A stretch of DNA of 64,000 nucleotides from Poriferisodalis sp965116715 (GCA_965116715.1 OZ220724.1:744001-808000); one strand, 5' to 3'; shown: positions 25,676-34,652, counted from the stretch's first letter. The notes: generated from the letters alone by a model not told the origin. Numbers and translations are program-made.

Positions 25676-25696
25676 GTACGTATTATACGTACGTGC
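25672..25696. promoter_or_regulatory. Palindromic operator-promoter of the PemK/MazF module
   Basis: Perfect 11-bp arms (GCACGTACGTA and its complement) around TTA, 25 bp in all. The centre forms TATAAT on the minus strand, and a TTGGCA (25708-25703) lies 15 nt further upstream. Binding of the toxin-antitoxin complex would block the -10 box and start codon. Confidence 0.75.
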
Positions 25697-25882
25697 GCCC
25701 TCTGCCAAGCCACCAAGCCCTCGTCACTGACACTGACGAGATCGAGTCCCTCTGCCGGCAGGACGCCGGGCGGCACTCACGGGCGCGGCATTTCGCGCTT
25801 GCCCTGATGGTCGACGCGGCCGACATCACCCCGCATCTGAAGCCATTGCCCGCCCTGGTCGCTGCGCCCTCGATTGCTTCGG

Positions 25883-27289
25883 CTAGAAGGTGTCGTAGTA
25901 CTCGCGCTGTTCCCAGTCGGTCACGGCTGCGCTGAACCGTGACCACTCGGACCGCTTGAGGGTGACGAGGTAGTCGACGATCTCGTCGCCGAGCGCATTG
26001 CGGTAGAAGCTGCTGCGGTCGAACGCATCTATGGCATCGCCGAGGGTGCGCGGCAGCAGGGGCCCGGCCTCGGCCTCGTACGGCATCTCGCTGGGCGGCG
26101 GCGCCTCGAGTTTCGAGTCAATGCCGTCGAGCCCCGAGAGGATCTGGGAGGCGACGTAGAGGTAGGGATTCGCAGCGGGGTCGCCGGCGCGGTTCTCGAT
26201 CCTGGTCGCGGGCCCCGGGGGCTCGTCGATGACTCGCAGCATGGCGCCGCGGTGCTGGCGGCTCCACACGACTCGGTCGGGGGCGATGCTGTGAGGCCGG
26301 TAGCGCTTGTAGCCGGTGATGGTCGGCGTGGTGAGCAGGCACGACTCTTCAGCGTGGGCGAGGAGCCCGGCGAGGTAGTGCCGCGCCGTCTCTGAGAGCG
26401 TCTCCCCGGGGACCGTCGGGGCGAACCGGTTGCGACCGTCGTCCATGCCGACAAGCGACTGATGGAGGTGCCAGCCGCTCGGGAATGCGTCGCCGTGCGC
26501 CGGCCTGCACATGAACGTCGCATGCAGGCCGTGTCGCCTGGTGATCTGCTTGACCGCGGCGCGGATCAGGACCGCCTGATCCGCCAGTTCGATGCCGTCG
26601 GCGGGAGCGAAGGTGAGCTCGACCTGGCTGGGACCGTGCTCAGCCTCGATGGTTCTCGGCGGCAGGCCGAGCGCCGTGAGATGGCGTTGGATCGGCTCGA
26701 GCAGTGGCTCGATCTGGTCGGAATAATCCTCAGCCAGAACGTCCCAGCCCTGGTGGACACGTCGGTGATCACCGGAGGACTCATCGACGCGGTACAGATG
26801 GAATTCGATCTCGAGACCGGCACGGAGCCGCAGCCCCCGATCCGTCAGCTTCCGGTGTGCCTCGGCACAGATGCGACGCGTCGACAGTTCGATCGGAGCA
26901 CCTTCGACGCTGTACAGGTCACTGAGCAGCCACCCGGTCCCGTCCAACCACGGCAGCACGCGAAACGTGGCGGGGTCCGGCACCATGACCATGTCGCGCG
27001 CCCCCATGACCGAAGCCAGCGTCGGGCCGTCGTCGGGCTCCCAGATCTTGAATGCGTAGTGCTGGCCGGTGTCCTTGGTGAGCAATGAGCCCGGGAACGA
27101 GACGCCGTTGCGCAGTGCGTGGGGAATCTGCGCTGCATCGAGCGCCTTGCCGTGCAACCGCCCGTGCTGGTCGGCGAACGAGACCCGAACGCTTCGCAGC
27201 CCCTTGTCGCGAACCTGGTCCTCCACTGCCGCCGCGGCGTCGGCCCAGTCCGCATCCCAGCGATCTTCGGGCTTCGAGCGATCGGGCAC
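25883..27289 (-). CDS. Glutamine synthetase-family ligase
   Basis: A 468-residue protein with both GS domains: beta-grasp N-terminus (VRVSFADQHGRLHGKAL) and catalytic domain (GLEIEFHLY, EAEHGPSQVELTFAPADG, FPSGWHLHQSL, TRIENRAGDPAANPYLY). It is not a classical GlnA by context. Members of this class ligate glutamate to amines, as in gamma-glutamylanilide or gamma-glutamyl-isopropylamide synthesis. GTG 27287-27289 lies 3 bp after the upstream Rieske oxygenase stop, so the pair is co-translated, favouring a catabolic role. Confidence 0.85.
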   Translation of the reverse strand: MPDRSKPEDRWDADWADAAAAVEDQVRDKGLRSVRVSFADQHGRLHGKALDAAQIPHALRNGVSFPGSLLTKDTGQHYAFKIWEPDDGPTLASVMGARDMVMVPDPATFRVLPWLDGTGWLLSDLYSVEGAPIELSTRRICAEAHRKLTDRGLRLRAGLEIEFHLYRVDESSGDHRRVHQGWDVLAEDYSDQIEPLLEPIQRHLTALGLPPRTIEAEHGPSQVELTFAPADGIELADQAVLIRAAVKQITRRHGLHATFMCRPAHGDAFPSGWHLHQSLVGMDDGRNRFAPTVPGETLSETARHYLAGLLAHAEESCLLTTPTITGYKRYRPHSIAPDRVVWSRQHRGAMLRVIDEPPGPATRIENRAGDPAANPYLYVASQILSGLDGIDSKLEAPPPSEMPYEAEAGPLLPRTLGDAIDAFDRSSFYRNALGDEIVDYLVTLKRSEWSRFSAAVTDWEQREYYDTF

Positions 27290-27292
27290 GGG

Positions 27293-28594
27293 TCAGTCCG
27301 CCAGCGCGGGCGCCCACCCGGAGGCCTCGCGTCGTGTGGTCTCGAGGTCACGCCACGCGGCGTCGAAGTCGTCGCCGGTGGTGACGCCGTCGATGGCGCC
27401 TGGTCCCCGCAGCGCACCCGGATCGGCGGCACCGATGAGCGTGTCCGCTCCGGGCTGGCGCAGAGCGGCCAGGAACATGCGGCGATGGGTGCGGATGCCT
27501 GCATCGGTCGGGCTCAGATGCTCGGTCGTGCGATCGAAGATCGGGCCGGGCGACTCGACCGCCCACTGATCGTGGACGTTGATGTCGGCGCCCATGCCGG
27601 TGTAGGTCCGCTCGCGCTGCTCCACCGGATCGAACCCCCAGTTGTTCGACTTGTCGGCGACCGGGCGGTAGTCCGGCAGGGTGACCTGGCTGATGCGCTG
27701 GCTTCGCATGACCTCGGCATCGACGGGGTCGCCGTAGCTGACGAACATCGAGTACCAGTAGCAGCGCTGGTCGTCGATGGGGACGTGCCACTGGAAGATG
27801 CTCATCTCCCGGCTCATCGCGATCGTGATCGCGTTGGGGAAGATGCAGTTCGAGATCCGGACATGGGTGAACTCGTCTCGGTACCGGCGCAGCGTCCGGA
27901 ACCGGAAGCCGAACGGGGTGGGCTCGATGGTGATGTCCGGCGCGGAGGCCTCCCGCATCAGCTCGGCGACGGTCACGTCGGTGTCGGCGATGGTGTCGCG
28001 GAACTGCAGCCCGTACGTGCCGTCTTCGGCACCGAGGAAGCGATGCAAGAACGCCGCATGCGCCGGGTCGATGCCGACCTCATGAGCCTGCAGCCAGTTG
28101 CACCCCCACATGCCCTTGAACGCGAACACCTGCGGGCCCGGCGCCACGAAGCAGTCCAAGCCGGGAAGCTCCGGCGGATCGCCCTGCCCCAGGAAGGCCC
28201 ACACGATGCCATTGCGCTCCAGCACCGGGTAGTGCACCTGGCACACCCTCGTGTGGAACGTCGACATCGGCGGCTCTGCCGGCGTCTCGAGACACGCACC
28301 GGTCACATCGAAGAGCCATCCATGGAACGGGCAGCGCAGGCCGCCGTCCTCGACCCGGCCATAGGACAGGTCGACACCGCGGTGGGGGCACCGGCGCCCG
28401 ATCATGCCCAGCCGGCCCTGGTCGTCGCGAAACAGCACGAGGTCCTCGCCCATCAAGCGGACCGGCACCACCGGCCGGTCGCTGTCGAGTTCCTCGGTGA
28501 GGGCTGCCGGCTGCCAGTACCGGCGAAGCACGTCACCGCCCGGAGTCCCCGGTCCGCTCTCGGTCAAGAGTCGGTTCTCATCGGCACTGACCAT
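27293..28594 (-). CDS. Rieske non-haem iron oxygenase, alpha subunit
   Basis: A 433-residue aromatic-ring-hydroxylating-type oxygenase. The Rieske [2Fe-2S] motif is CPHRGVDLSYG...LRCPFHGW (Cys-x-His-x17-Cys-x2-His). The C-terminal domain carries the likely mononuclear iron ligands near NWLQAHEVGIDPAHAAFLH. It resembles phthalate 4,5-dioxygenase-like single-component alpha subunits. ATG 28592-28594 has GGGGGAGG upstream. No reductase or ferredoxin gene is adjacent, so it needs partners elsewhere. Confidence 0.88.
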   Translation of the reverse strand: MVSADENRLLTESGPGTPGGDVLRRYWQPAALTEELDSDRPVVPVRLMGEDLVLFRDDQGRLGMIGRRCPHRGVDLSYGRVEDGGLRCPFHGWLFDVTGACLETPAEPPMSTFHTRVCQVHYPVLERNGIVWAFLGQGDPPELPGLDCFVAPGPQVFAFKGMWGCNWLQAHEVGIDPAHAAFLHRFLGAEDGTYGLQFRDTIADTDVTVAELMREASAPDITIEPTPFGFRFRTLRRYRDEFTHVRISNCIFPNAITIAMSREMSIFQWHVPIDDQRCYWYSMFVSYGDPVDAEVMRSQRISQVTLPDYRPVADKSNNWGFDPVEQRERTYTGMGADINVHDQWAVESPGPIFDRTTEHLSPTDAGIRTHRRMFLAALRQPGADTLIGAADPGALRGPGAIDGVTTGDDFDAAWRDLETTRREASGWAPALAD

Positions 28595-28729
28595 GCGAGC
28601 CTCCCCCCGGTCGTGCACTACGAGGACTCACCGTCGTCTGTCAGGCGATGCTAAGAGGTGCGTCCGGACGATTGGTAGCTTCGGCAACGAACCGGAACCA
28701 GCCGCCACGTCGAGCAGAGAGGGGACGCG

Positions 28730-29572
28730 GTGCCGAAGCACCTGACCGACGCCCAGGTCGACCATTACCGCGACCGGGGCTATATCGCGCCCGTCGATCT
28801 ACTGACAGCGAGCGAGGCGGCCGAGGCGCGGGCGAAGCTCGAGGCCTACGAGGCCCGCAGCGGCGGCCCGCTCGGCGGCGCCCAGCGTGCCGGCGGTCAC
28901 CTGCTGTGGTCGTGGCTCGACGAGCTCATGCGCCACGAGACCCTGCTCGACGCGGTCGAGGATCTGATCGGCCCGGACATCTTGTGCTGGAACTCGATCT
29001 TCTGGATCAAGGAGGCCAATTCGCCCAGCTACGTCGGCTGGCACCAAGACCTCGAGTACTGGGGACTCGACAACGACGAGCTCGTCAGCGCGTGGATCGC
29101 ACTCTCACCCGCTTCGGACGCCGCCGGTGCGATGTCGGTGCTTCCCGGAAGCCATCGGGAACTCCTCGGTCACGACGAGACGTACCACGCGGACAACATG
29201 CTGACTCGGGGCCAGGAGCTCAAGATCGACGTCTCGCAGCGAGAGGTCGCCTCGATGGCACTCGAGCCCGGCCAGATGTCGCTGCACAACGTGCGGCTCG
29301 CGCACGGATCGGGACCGAACACCACCGACGACCGCCGCATCGGCATCTCGCTGCAGTACATGCCGACCCGGACCAAGCAGATCCTCGTCGACTGGGACTT
29401 CGCCACCCTCGTCCGCGGAACCGACGACTACGGACACTTCGAGCTGACCCCGCGGCCACGAAGCGACTTCGACCCGGTCGCCGTCGAGTTCCACCAGCGA
29501 GCCGGCGTGGCACTGCGTGAACTCCTCTACCAGGGCGCCGAACGCCCGGCCGAACGAGCCCCGACGCTGTAG
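28730..29572 (+). CDS. Phytanoyl-CoA dioxygenase (PhyH) family oxygenase
   Basis: A 280-residue Fe(II)/2-oxoglutarate oxygenase. The facial triad is seen as HQD in VGWHQDLEYWG and the distal His in VRLAHGSGPN, with the 2-oxoglutarate Arg in RRIGISLQY. Many PhyH proteins hydroxylate lipids or small metabolites. GTG 28730 follows AGAGAGGGG. It is divergent from the Rieske gene with a 135-bp shared promoter region, which suggests joint regulation. Confidence 0.85.
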   Translation: MPKHLTDAQVDHYRDRGYIAPVDLLTASEAAEARAKLEAYEARSGGPLGGAQRAGGHLLWSWLDELMRHETLLDAVEDLIGPDILCWNSIFWIKEANSPSYVGWHQDLEYWGLDNDELVSAWIALSPASDAAGAMSVLPGSHRELLGHDETYHADNMLTRGQELKIDVSQREVASMALEPGQMSLHNVRLAHGSGPNTTDDRRIGISLQYMPTRTKQILVDWDFATLVRGTDDYGHFELTPRPRSDFDPVAVEFHQRAGVALRELLYQGAERPAERAPTL

Positions 29573-29648
29573 CTGCTCGCTGATCACTCGTGTCGGGGGG
29601 CGACTCGCACCCCTGCACCGGCCGCGGCCCATCGGGCACACTCGCGAC

Positions 29649-30419
29649 ATGTCCGACGACTCCGAACATGTCCGACTCGAAATCGACGGTGCCGTGGCGG
29701 TGGTGACGATGGCGAAGCCACCGCACAACCTGCTCAACGGTGCCTTCATCGATCGCCTGCTCCAGGCCTTCTCCGATGCGGCGGATGCCGGCGGCCGGTC
29801 GATCCTGCTGCGCAGCGAGATGAAGCACTTCTCGGCCGGCGCCGACGTCGACGGATTCGGCACCGAGGAAGGGCGCAGCCAAAATGCGGCCGCCGTGCTG
29901 GAGCGACTCGAGGGAGTTCCGCTGCCCACCATCGCTGCGGTGCACGGTCTGGCCTTGGGCGGCGGCTTCGAGATCGCCCTCGCATGCGACTTCATCATCT
30001 GCGGAGCGTCGGCCCGGCTCGGCCTCGTCGAAGCCACGCTGGGGCTCATGCCGCTCCTCGGAGGCGTCCAGCGAGTGGTCGACCGGGCAGGTGCGAGCAG
30101 GGGCAAGGAGATCGCGATGTTCGCTCGTCGCCACGACCCGGTGCTGCTGGAGAAGTGGGGTGTCGTGAACGTCGTGGTCCCCGACGAAGAGCTCGAGAAC
30201 GCCTCCTTGTCGTGGGCTCGCCAGCTCGCCTCCGGTCCGAACGTGTCGTACGCCGCCATCAAGCGCCTCGCTGCCGTCACCATCAGCGAGGGCGTCCGAG
30301 CTGCCGACCTGCTGCAAGACGAGGCCGCGAAACCGGTGTGGGCCTCGGAAGACCTCCAGACCGGGATGACCGCATTCGCGGAGACGGGCCCGGGCACCGC
30401 GATCTTCCAGGGCCGATGA
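29649..30419 (+). CDS. Enoyl-CoA hydratase/isomerase family protein
   Basis: A 256-residue crotonase. The CoA-binding and oxyanion segments are FSAGADVDGFG and VHGLALGGGFEIALACDFII. Both glutamates used by classical hydratases are present (GGGFE and GLVEATLG). It acts in beta-oxidation-like steps on acyl-CoA. ATG 29649 is used. The stop overlaps the next start as ATGA, coupling it to the CoA-transferase. Confidence 0.88.
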   Translation: MSDDSEHVRLEIDGAVAVVTMAKPPHNLLNGAFIDRLLQAFSDAADAGGRSILLRSEMKHFSAGADVDGFGTEEGRSQNAAAVLERLEGVPLPTIAAVHGLALGGGFEIALACDFIICGASARLGLVEATLGLMPLLGGVQRVVDRAGASRGKEIAMFARRHDPVLLEKWGVVNVVVPDEELENASLSWARQLASGPNVSYAAIKRLAAVTISEGVRAADLLQDEAAKPVWASEDLQTGMTAFAETGPGTAIFQGR

Positions 30420-31642
30420 CCGCTCCGCTGACCGGCGTCAAGATCGTCGACTTCACGCGGGTGCTCGCCGGGCCCCATTGCACGAAACAGCTCCGCGACC
30501 TGGGCGCGTCGGTGGTGAAGATCGAGCCGCCTGCGCCCGACACCGGCCGAAGCGGCCAGCCCCACGTCGGACCCATGTCGCTCTACTTCGCCCAGCAGAA
30601 CAGTGGGAAGCGAGCCATCAGCCTCGATCTCAACTTTGCCGAAGCGCAGGACATCGTGCGCCGGCTGGTGGCCGAAGCCGACATTGTGGTCGAGAACTTC
30701 CGGCCCGGAACGCTGGACGGGTTCGGGCTCGGGTACCAGGACCTGCTCGAGGTCAACCCGAAGCTCATCATGGTGTCGATCAGCGGCTACGGGCAGACGG
30801 GCCCCTGGCGCAACCGCCCGGCCTTCGCTCCCACGGTGCAGGCCGAGTCCGGATTCACCGAGATCATCAAACGCCATTACGGCGACACGCTGACGTCGGT
30901 CGAGAACGATGCTTACAACCACGCCGACGTCTACACCGGCCTGCAGGGCGTGATCGCGACGCTGGCGGCACTGGCCCACCGCGATCGCACCGGCGAGGGT
31001 CAACACGTCGATGTCGCCATGGTGCACTCGATGCTCGCGGTCAATGACCGGGTCAGCTACGAGCTGTCGGACATCGACGTCGACGGCGAGCCGCTAGCGC
31101 TGAGCGCCCCCGAGTCTCCGGTGTTCGAGCTGCCGGACGGGCAGCTCATCACCATCGCCGCCAGCCCCGTGGCCACGTTCGTGTTCCAGCGCTACTGCGC
31201 CATGATGCGCCGCAACGACCTGCTGCTCGACATCCGCTTCGTCACCCCGCACTTCCGCCGCGAGAACTGGGCAGAACTGCACGCGGAGATCCGTGACTGG
31301 GTGCTGACCTTCCGGACGATCGAGGAGCTCGAGGCTCAGGTCAGCGAGGCAGGCCTGGCCGTCGGAACGATCCGCACGGTCGCCGAGATCGCCGAGTCGG
31401 AATGGGCCCAGGAACGGGGCGCCATCCGCGAGGTCGACGACCGGGCGGGCGGCACAGCTCGCGTGCCCTCACCGCCCTGGAAGTTCAGCGCCGGCGAGCT
31501 GCCCGAGGCTGGGCTGGCACCGTTCCAAGGTGAGCACAATCGAGAGGTGCTGGCCGAGCTCGGGCTGTCGGACCCCGAGATCGACAAACTGCACGAGACC
31601 GGCGTGATGATCGATGCGGTGCCGCCCGACCTCAGGCCGTGA
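30416..31642 (+). CDS. CaiB/BaiF class III CoA-transferase
   Basis: A 408-residue enzyme that moves CoA between carboxylic acids. Motifs are LTGVKIVDFTRVLAGPHCTKQL, LGASVVKIEPP, NSGKRAISLDL, VVENFRPGTLDGFGLGY and YNHADVYTGLQGV, the last carrying the catalytic aspartate. ATG 30416 overlaps the hydratase stop by 4 bp. With the hydratase it forms an acid-activation and hydration unit of the catabolic cluster. Confidence 0.9.
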   Translation: MTAPLTGVKIVDFTRVLAGPHCTKQLRDLGASVVKIEPPAPDTGRSGQPHVGPMSLYFAQQNSGKRAISLDLNFAEAQDIVRRLVAEADIVVENFRPGTLDGFGLGYQDLLEVNPKLIMVSISGYGQTGPWRNRPAFAPTVQAESGFTEIIKRHYGDTLTSVENDAYNHADVYTGLQGVIATLAALAHRDRTGEGQHVDVAMVHSMLAVNDRVSYELSDIDVDGEPLALSAPESPVFELPDGQLITIAASPVATFVFQRYCAMMRRNDLLLDIRFVTPHFRRENWAELHAEIRDWVLTFRTIEELEAQVSEAGLAVGTIRTVAEIAESEWAQERGAIREVDDRAGGTARVPSPPWKFSAGELPEAGLAPFQGEHNREVLAELGLSDPEIDKLHETGVMIDAVPPDLRP

Positions 31643-31653
31643 CCTTCTGAACG

Positions 31654-31737
31654 TGTCGGAGGGGGGACTTGAACCCCCACACCCTTTCGGGCACTAGATC
31701 CTTAATCTAGCGCGTCTGCCAATTCCGCCACTCCGAC
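31654..31737 (-). tRNA. tRNA-Leu (anticodon AAG)
   Basis: Class II tRNA of 84 nt. The acceptor stem GTCGGAG/CTCCGAC has discriminator A. The D-arm begins TGGCGGAATTGGCAGAC. The anticodon stem CTAGA/TCTAG holds loop TTAAGGA, so positions 34-36 read AAG. The variable arm is TGCCCGAAAGGGTG and the T-arm GGGGG-TTCAAGT-CCCCC. CCA is not encoded. Bacterial A34 is normally limited to tRNA-Arg(ACG), which makes this anticodon unusual. Confidence 0.9.
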
Positions 31738-31772
31738 TGAGGCCGCCGAAACAGCCGTCTGGGCAGCCATTT

Positions 31773-31802
31773 CGGGGCGCATCAGCATAGCGCTGCGCCC
31801 CG
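31773..31802. terminator. Inverted repeat after the luciferase-like gene
   Basis: Perfect 9-bp arms CGGGGCGCA / TGCGCCCCG around a 12-nt loop, lying 17 bp past the stop of the leftward gene and before the tRNA. No T-run is present. Confidence 0.5.
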
Positions 31803-31818
31803 GAATCCTCGGCGGCGC

Positions 31819-32658
31819 TCAGGCGCTGTCGATGGCTGTCGCCAGTGCGTCGAGACTCACCGGGTTCAGCTCGCCTCGCCACGACCACACGACAATGTCG
31901 ACCCCTGCGTCGAAGAAATCCTGCGCGCCCGCAACTGCCTTGTCGACATCGCCGTCGGCCTCGAAGCCGAGGTGGATCGACCGGTCGATCTCGGCCTGGT
32001 CGCGACCGACTCGCTCACAGTGAGCCTGCAAGACGTCGTCCAGCTCGCGCCATGCGGCGACATCTGGCGGGAAGGTCATGTCCCATTGGTCGGCGTACAT
32101 GGCCGCTGTTCGCAGCGTCCGCACCCGGCCCTGGCCGCCGATCACGATCGGGATGCGCTCCTGGATCGGCTTGGGCTCGCACCAGGCATCGGTGAGGTCG
32201 AAGAAGCGTCCCTTGTGCGTGGTGGTCGTCTCGGTCAGCAGCTTGACGATCACCTCCATGCCCTCTTCGAGCCGATCCGAGCGGTCCCGCAGCGGCCCCA
32301 GATCGATGCCGTACGCATCGCTCTCCATGAAGTTCCAGCCGGCGCCCATCCCCAGCTCGAAGCGGCCATTCGAGATGTGATCGAGGGTGGCCGCCATGTT
32401 GGCGGTCACCGCGGGGTGGCGGTGGTGCATGCCGTTGACCATCGCGCCGAGACGGATCCGGGTAGTGGCCTGCGCCAAGCCCGCCAGCATCGTCCAGCCC
32501 TCCAGGTTGGGACCGTCATAGGGCGGGGCCAAGGGATAGAAGTGGTCCCAGTTCCACGCCGACTCGAACACCTCGATCTCGTCGGCGGCCTGCCAGATCG
32601 CCAGATACTCCGGCCACGTGGCGTGGTGCGGAGGTGTCTTGATCGCATGACGTCCCAT
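31819..32658 (-). CDS. Luciferase-like (LLM) F420- or flavin-dependent oxidoreductase
   Basis: A 279-residue TIM-barrel enzyme. Seen are ESAWNWDHFYPL, TTRIRLGAMVNGMHHRHPAVTANMAATLDHISNGRFELGMGAGW (partly quoted) and IPIVIGGQGRVRTLRTAAMYADQWD, the standard LLM segments. Actinobacterial members mostly use F420. The substrate is unknown. ATG 32656-32658; it lies 58 bp after secG on the same strand. Confidence 0.85.
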   Translation of the reverse strand: MGRHAIKTPPHHATWPEYLAIWQAADEIEVFESAWNWDHFYPLAPPYDGPNLEGWTMLAGLAQATTRIRLGAMVNGMHHRHPAVTANMAATLDHISNGRFELGMGAGWNFMESDAYGIDLGPLRDRSDRLEEGMEVIVKLLTETTTTHKGRFFDLTDAWCEPKPIQERIPIVIGGQGRVRTLRTAAMYADQWDMTFPPDVAAWRELDDVLQAHCERVGRDQAEIDRSIHLGFEADGDVDKAVAGAQDFFDAGVDIVVWSWRGELNPVSLDALATAIDSA

Positions 32659-32716
32659 GAGCGCTCCCTATTGCAGGCAGCTCGAACCATACGTGCAGGC
32701 ACGCGGCCCTACGTCG

Positions 32717-32944
32717 TTAGGCGAGCAGCAGACCCAGGATCAGCGTGGTGAAGCCGAACGAGACGGCTACTACCACCGTGATGCGGCTGAGGTTCTTCTC
32801 GGCAACTGTCGAGCCCGCAGCGGTCGTTCCGACGGTGCCGCCGAACATGTCGGACACGCCGCCGCCCCGGCCGCTGTGCAGCAGCACGAGGCCGATCAGC
32901 CCGAAAGCGGACAGCAGGTGAATCCCGCCGACAATCCACGTCAT
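32717..32944 (-). CDS. secG: Preprotein translocase subunit SecG
   Basis: A 75-residue protein with two transmembrane helices (about 3-22 and 52-73) separated by the SecG loop GRGGGVSDMFGG. It associates with SecYE at the membrane and aids export. The start is ATG 32942-32944 (MTWIVGGIHLL). In many actinobacteria secG follows tpiA; here about 9 kb of other genes separates them. Confidence 0.9.
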   Translation of the reverse strand: MTWIVGGIHLLSAFGLIGLVLLHSGRGGGVSDMFGGTVGTTAAGSTVAEKNLSRITVVVAVSFGFTTLILGLLLA

Positions 32945-32999
32945 CACGGCGTCTGAGGCTACCGGCACCCACCGCCGGGCCCGATTCGGGACGGCTCGC

Positions 33000-34586
33000 C
33001 TATGGGCGAATCGGGTGAGTGATGGGGGTGCTGCCCTTGGCGCCCGGCACCCAGCCTTCGATGATGGCGCTGAAGCCGCCCGCTCCCCCGCCGGCGCGCA
33101 CCACCATGGGCGACCACGGGGGCAGCTTGCGCAAGCCTCCGCCGGTGGAGCCCTCTGAAGAGCCGAACACATGCCCGCCGTCGACTGAGCCGCTCTGGTT
33201 GCCGGCAACCTGGGCGCCCAGGAGTTGCTGCACGAAGCCCTCGGGCAGCCCCTCCGACATGCCGCCGGCGCCGCTCACTGCGAAGTCCAGGTCCATCTGC
33301 AACAGCGGCTCGAGTTCTTCGTAGAAGCGCTCCCGCGTCCAGCCCGAGTCCGCGAACGTCGACATGTGCTCGGGCGTCATCACGAGCATCGCCTCGGTGG
33401 GCAGCTTGCGATTGCCCACGCACATCAACTGCTGGGCAATGGTGCGGATCAGCGAATCCGGCGTCCGGGACACCTGGTCGATGCAGCCGATCGGGCCGTG
33501 GCCGGCGAACAGCGTGACCGTGTCCTGGCCGGGCTCGAAGCCTCGGGCGACCGACAGCGGCGGCCAGCCGTCAGGCAGCCCTTCCTCGTCCTCGGCGAAG
33601 CACCAGCCCACCTTCGAGGGCGACCCCAGCGCCGAGCGGTCGATGCCGCCGATGCCGGGCTTGCCGCCGCCGACATTGCGGATCACCAGCTGCAGGGCGC
33701 GCCCGATGGTGGAGTTGGCACGGTTGCCCTGCCCGAGGGCGTTCTTGTCGGTGTTCATGCCGATGCGTTGCCGGATCGGGCCGTTCACGATCACGATCGG
33801 CCCCGAGAACCACAGCGTGCACAGCAGCCCGTGCATGTTGAACGTGTCGGTGCACGCCGCCTCCACGGCGGCCAGCACCACCGGCAGGTACTCGGGCTTG
33901 CAGCCCGCCATGACGGCGTTGACCGCCACCTTCTCCACCGTGCATTCGGCCAGCGTCGGCGGCACCACCGCCACGATCTCGCCGGGTGCCCGCGTCGTCC
34001 CCGCCAGCATGGCCGCTACCCGTGCCTCTGTCGGTGGCACCACCGGCAATCCGTCGGACCAGCCGCGGTCGTATGCCGCCTCGACCGGGTCCTCCGCCGA
34101 GGCCAGCTCCACCTTGCGGCTGGCGAACGACGTCGCCCCAAAACGCAGCGCCAGCTCATCGGCCAGCAGCGGATCCACCGACATCGAGCCGCAGCCCGGA
34201 CGCATGTCCGGCAGCTCTGTGCCGAGGTCGTCGGCGCCGCTCAGCGCTTCCCAGCTGCGACGGTCCCACCCCACCGTGCGAGCCATCTCGCGGCCGTCCA
34301 TCACGGCCATGAGCGTCGGCACCGTTTCGATGTCGTAGTGCCAGGACACGGCCAGATCGTGGTCATGGGTGACCTCGGCGGACTGCCCACCGAGCCCAGC
34401 CATGAACTCGGGGTCGTCCTGGGTGAACACGGTCAGGCGCGTCCCGCTGCGCGTCGCGTGGTCGACGAGCTCGGCCAGCACCGGCTCGACGTCGCGGCAC
34501 GTCGGGCAGTCGCGTTTCACGAACGCCACGAGGCCATCGGCGAGGCGAGGGCGCTCAGCGGCAGCGATTGGTTCTTCAGCAGGCAC
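33000..34586 (-). CDS. Thioredoxin-domain fusion, UGSC-type (seleno)protein family, Cys form
   Basis: A 528-residue protein. Residues 15-120 form a thioredoxin-like domain with active site CPTC (27-30) and cis-Pro VPT (89-91). The long C-terminal region begins at RPGCGSMSVDP (C132) and contains GWSDGLPVVPPTEARV, glycine-rich NANSTIGRALQLVIRNVGGGKPG-like segments and GGFSAIIEGWVPG. It resembles proteins called the UGSC (seleno)protein family, where Sec can replace the GCGS cysteine. Here the codon is TGC. No signal peptide is visible. The reaction is unknown; a redox role is inferred. Family naming is from memory. Confidence 0.6.
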   Translation of the reverse strand: MPAEEPIAAAERPRLADGLVAFVKRDCPTCRDVEPVLAELVDHATRSGTRLTVFTQDDPEFMAGLGGQSAEVTHDHDLAVSWHYDIETVPTLMAVMDGREMARTVGWDRRSWEALSGADDLGTELPDMRPGCGSMSVDPLLADELALRFGATSFASRKVELASAEDPVEAAYDRGWSDGLPVVPPTEARVAAMLAGTTRAPGEIVAVVPPTLAECTVEKVAVNAVMAGCKPEYLPVVLAAVEAACTDTFNMHGLLCTLWFSGPIVIVNGPIRQRIGMNTDKNALGQGNRANSTIGRALQLVIRNVGGGKPGIGGIDRSALGSPSKVGWCFAEDEEGLPDGWPPLSVARGFEPGQDTVTLFAGHGPIGCIDQVSRTPDSLIRTIAQQLMCVGNRKLPTEAMLVMTPEHMSTFADSGWTRERFYEELEPLLQMDLDFAVSGAGGMSEGLPEGFVQQLLGAQVAGNQSGSVDGGHVFGSSEGSTGGGLRKLPPWSPMVVRAGGGAGGFSAIIEGWVPGAKGSTPITHPIRP

Positions 34587-34652
34587 GCTGAGACTCTAGA
34601 TCTGAGGCGCTAGATGCGGCCTCCGGGCCGGCGGCGGCGCACCAACGGTCCG

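Noticed and set aside
25693..25935. Plus-strand open frame between the antitoxin and the ligase gene
   Set aside because: It starts in the toxin-antitoxin promoter and ends antisense to the glutamine synthetase-like gene; no supported function.
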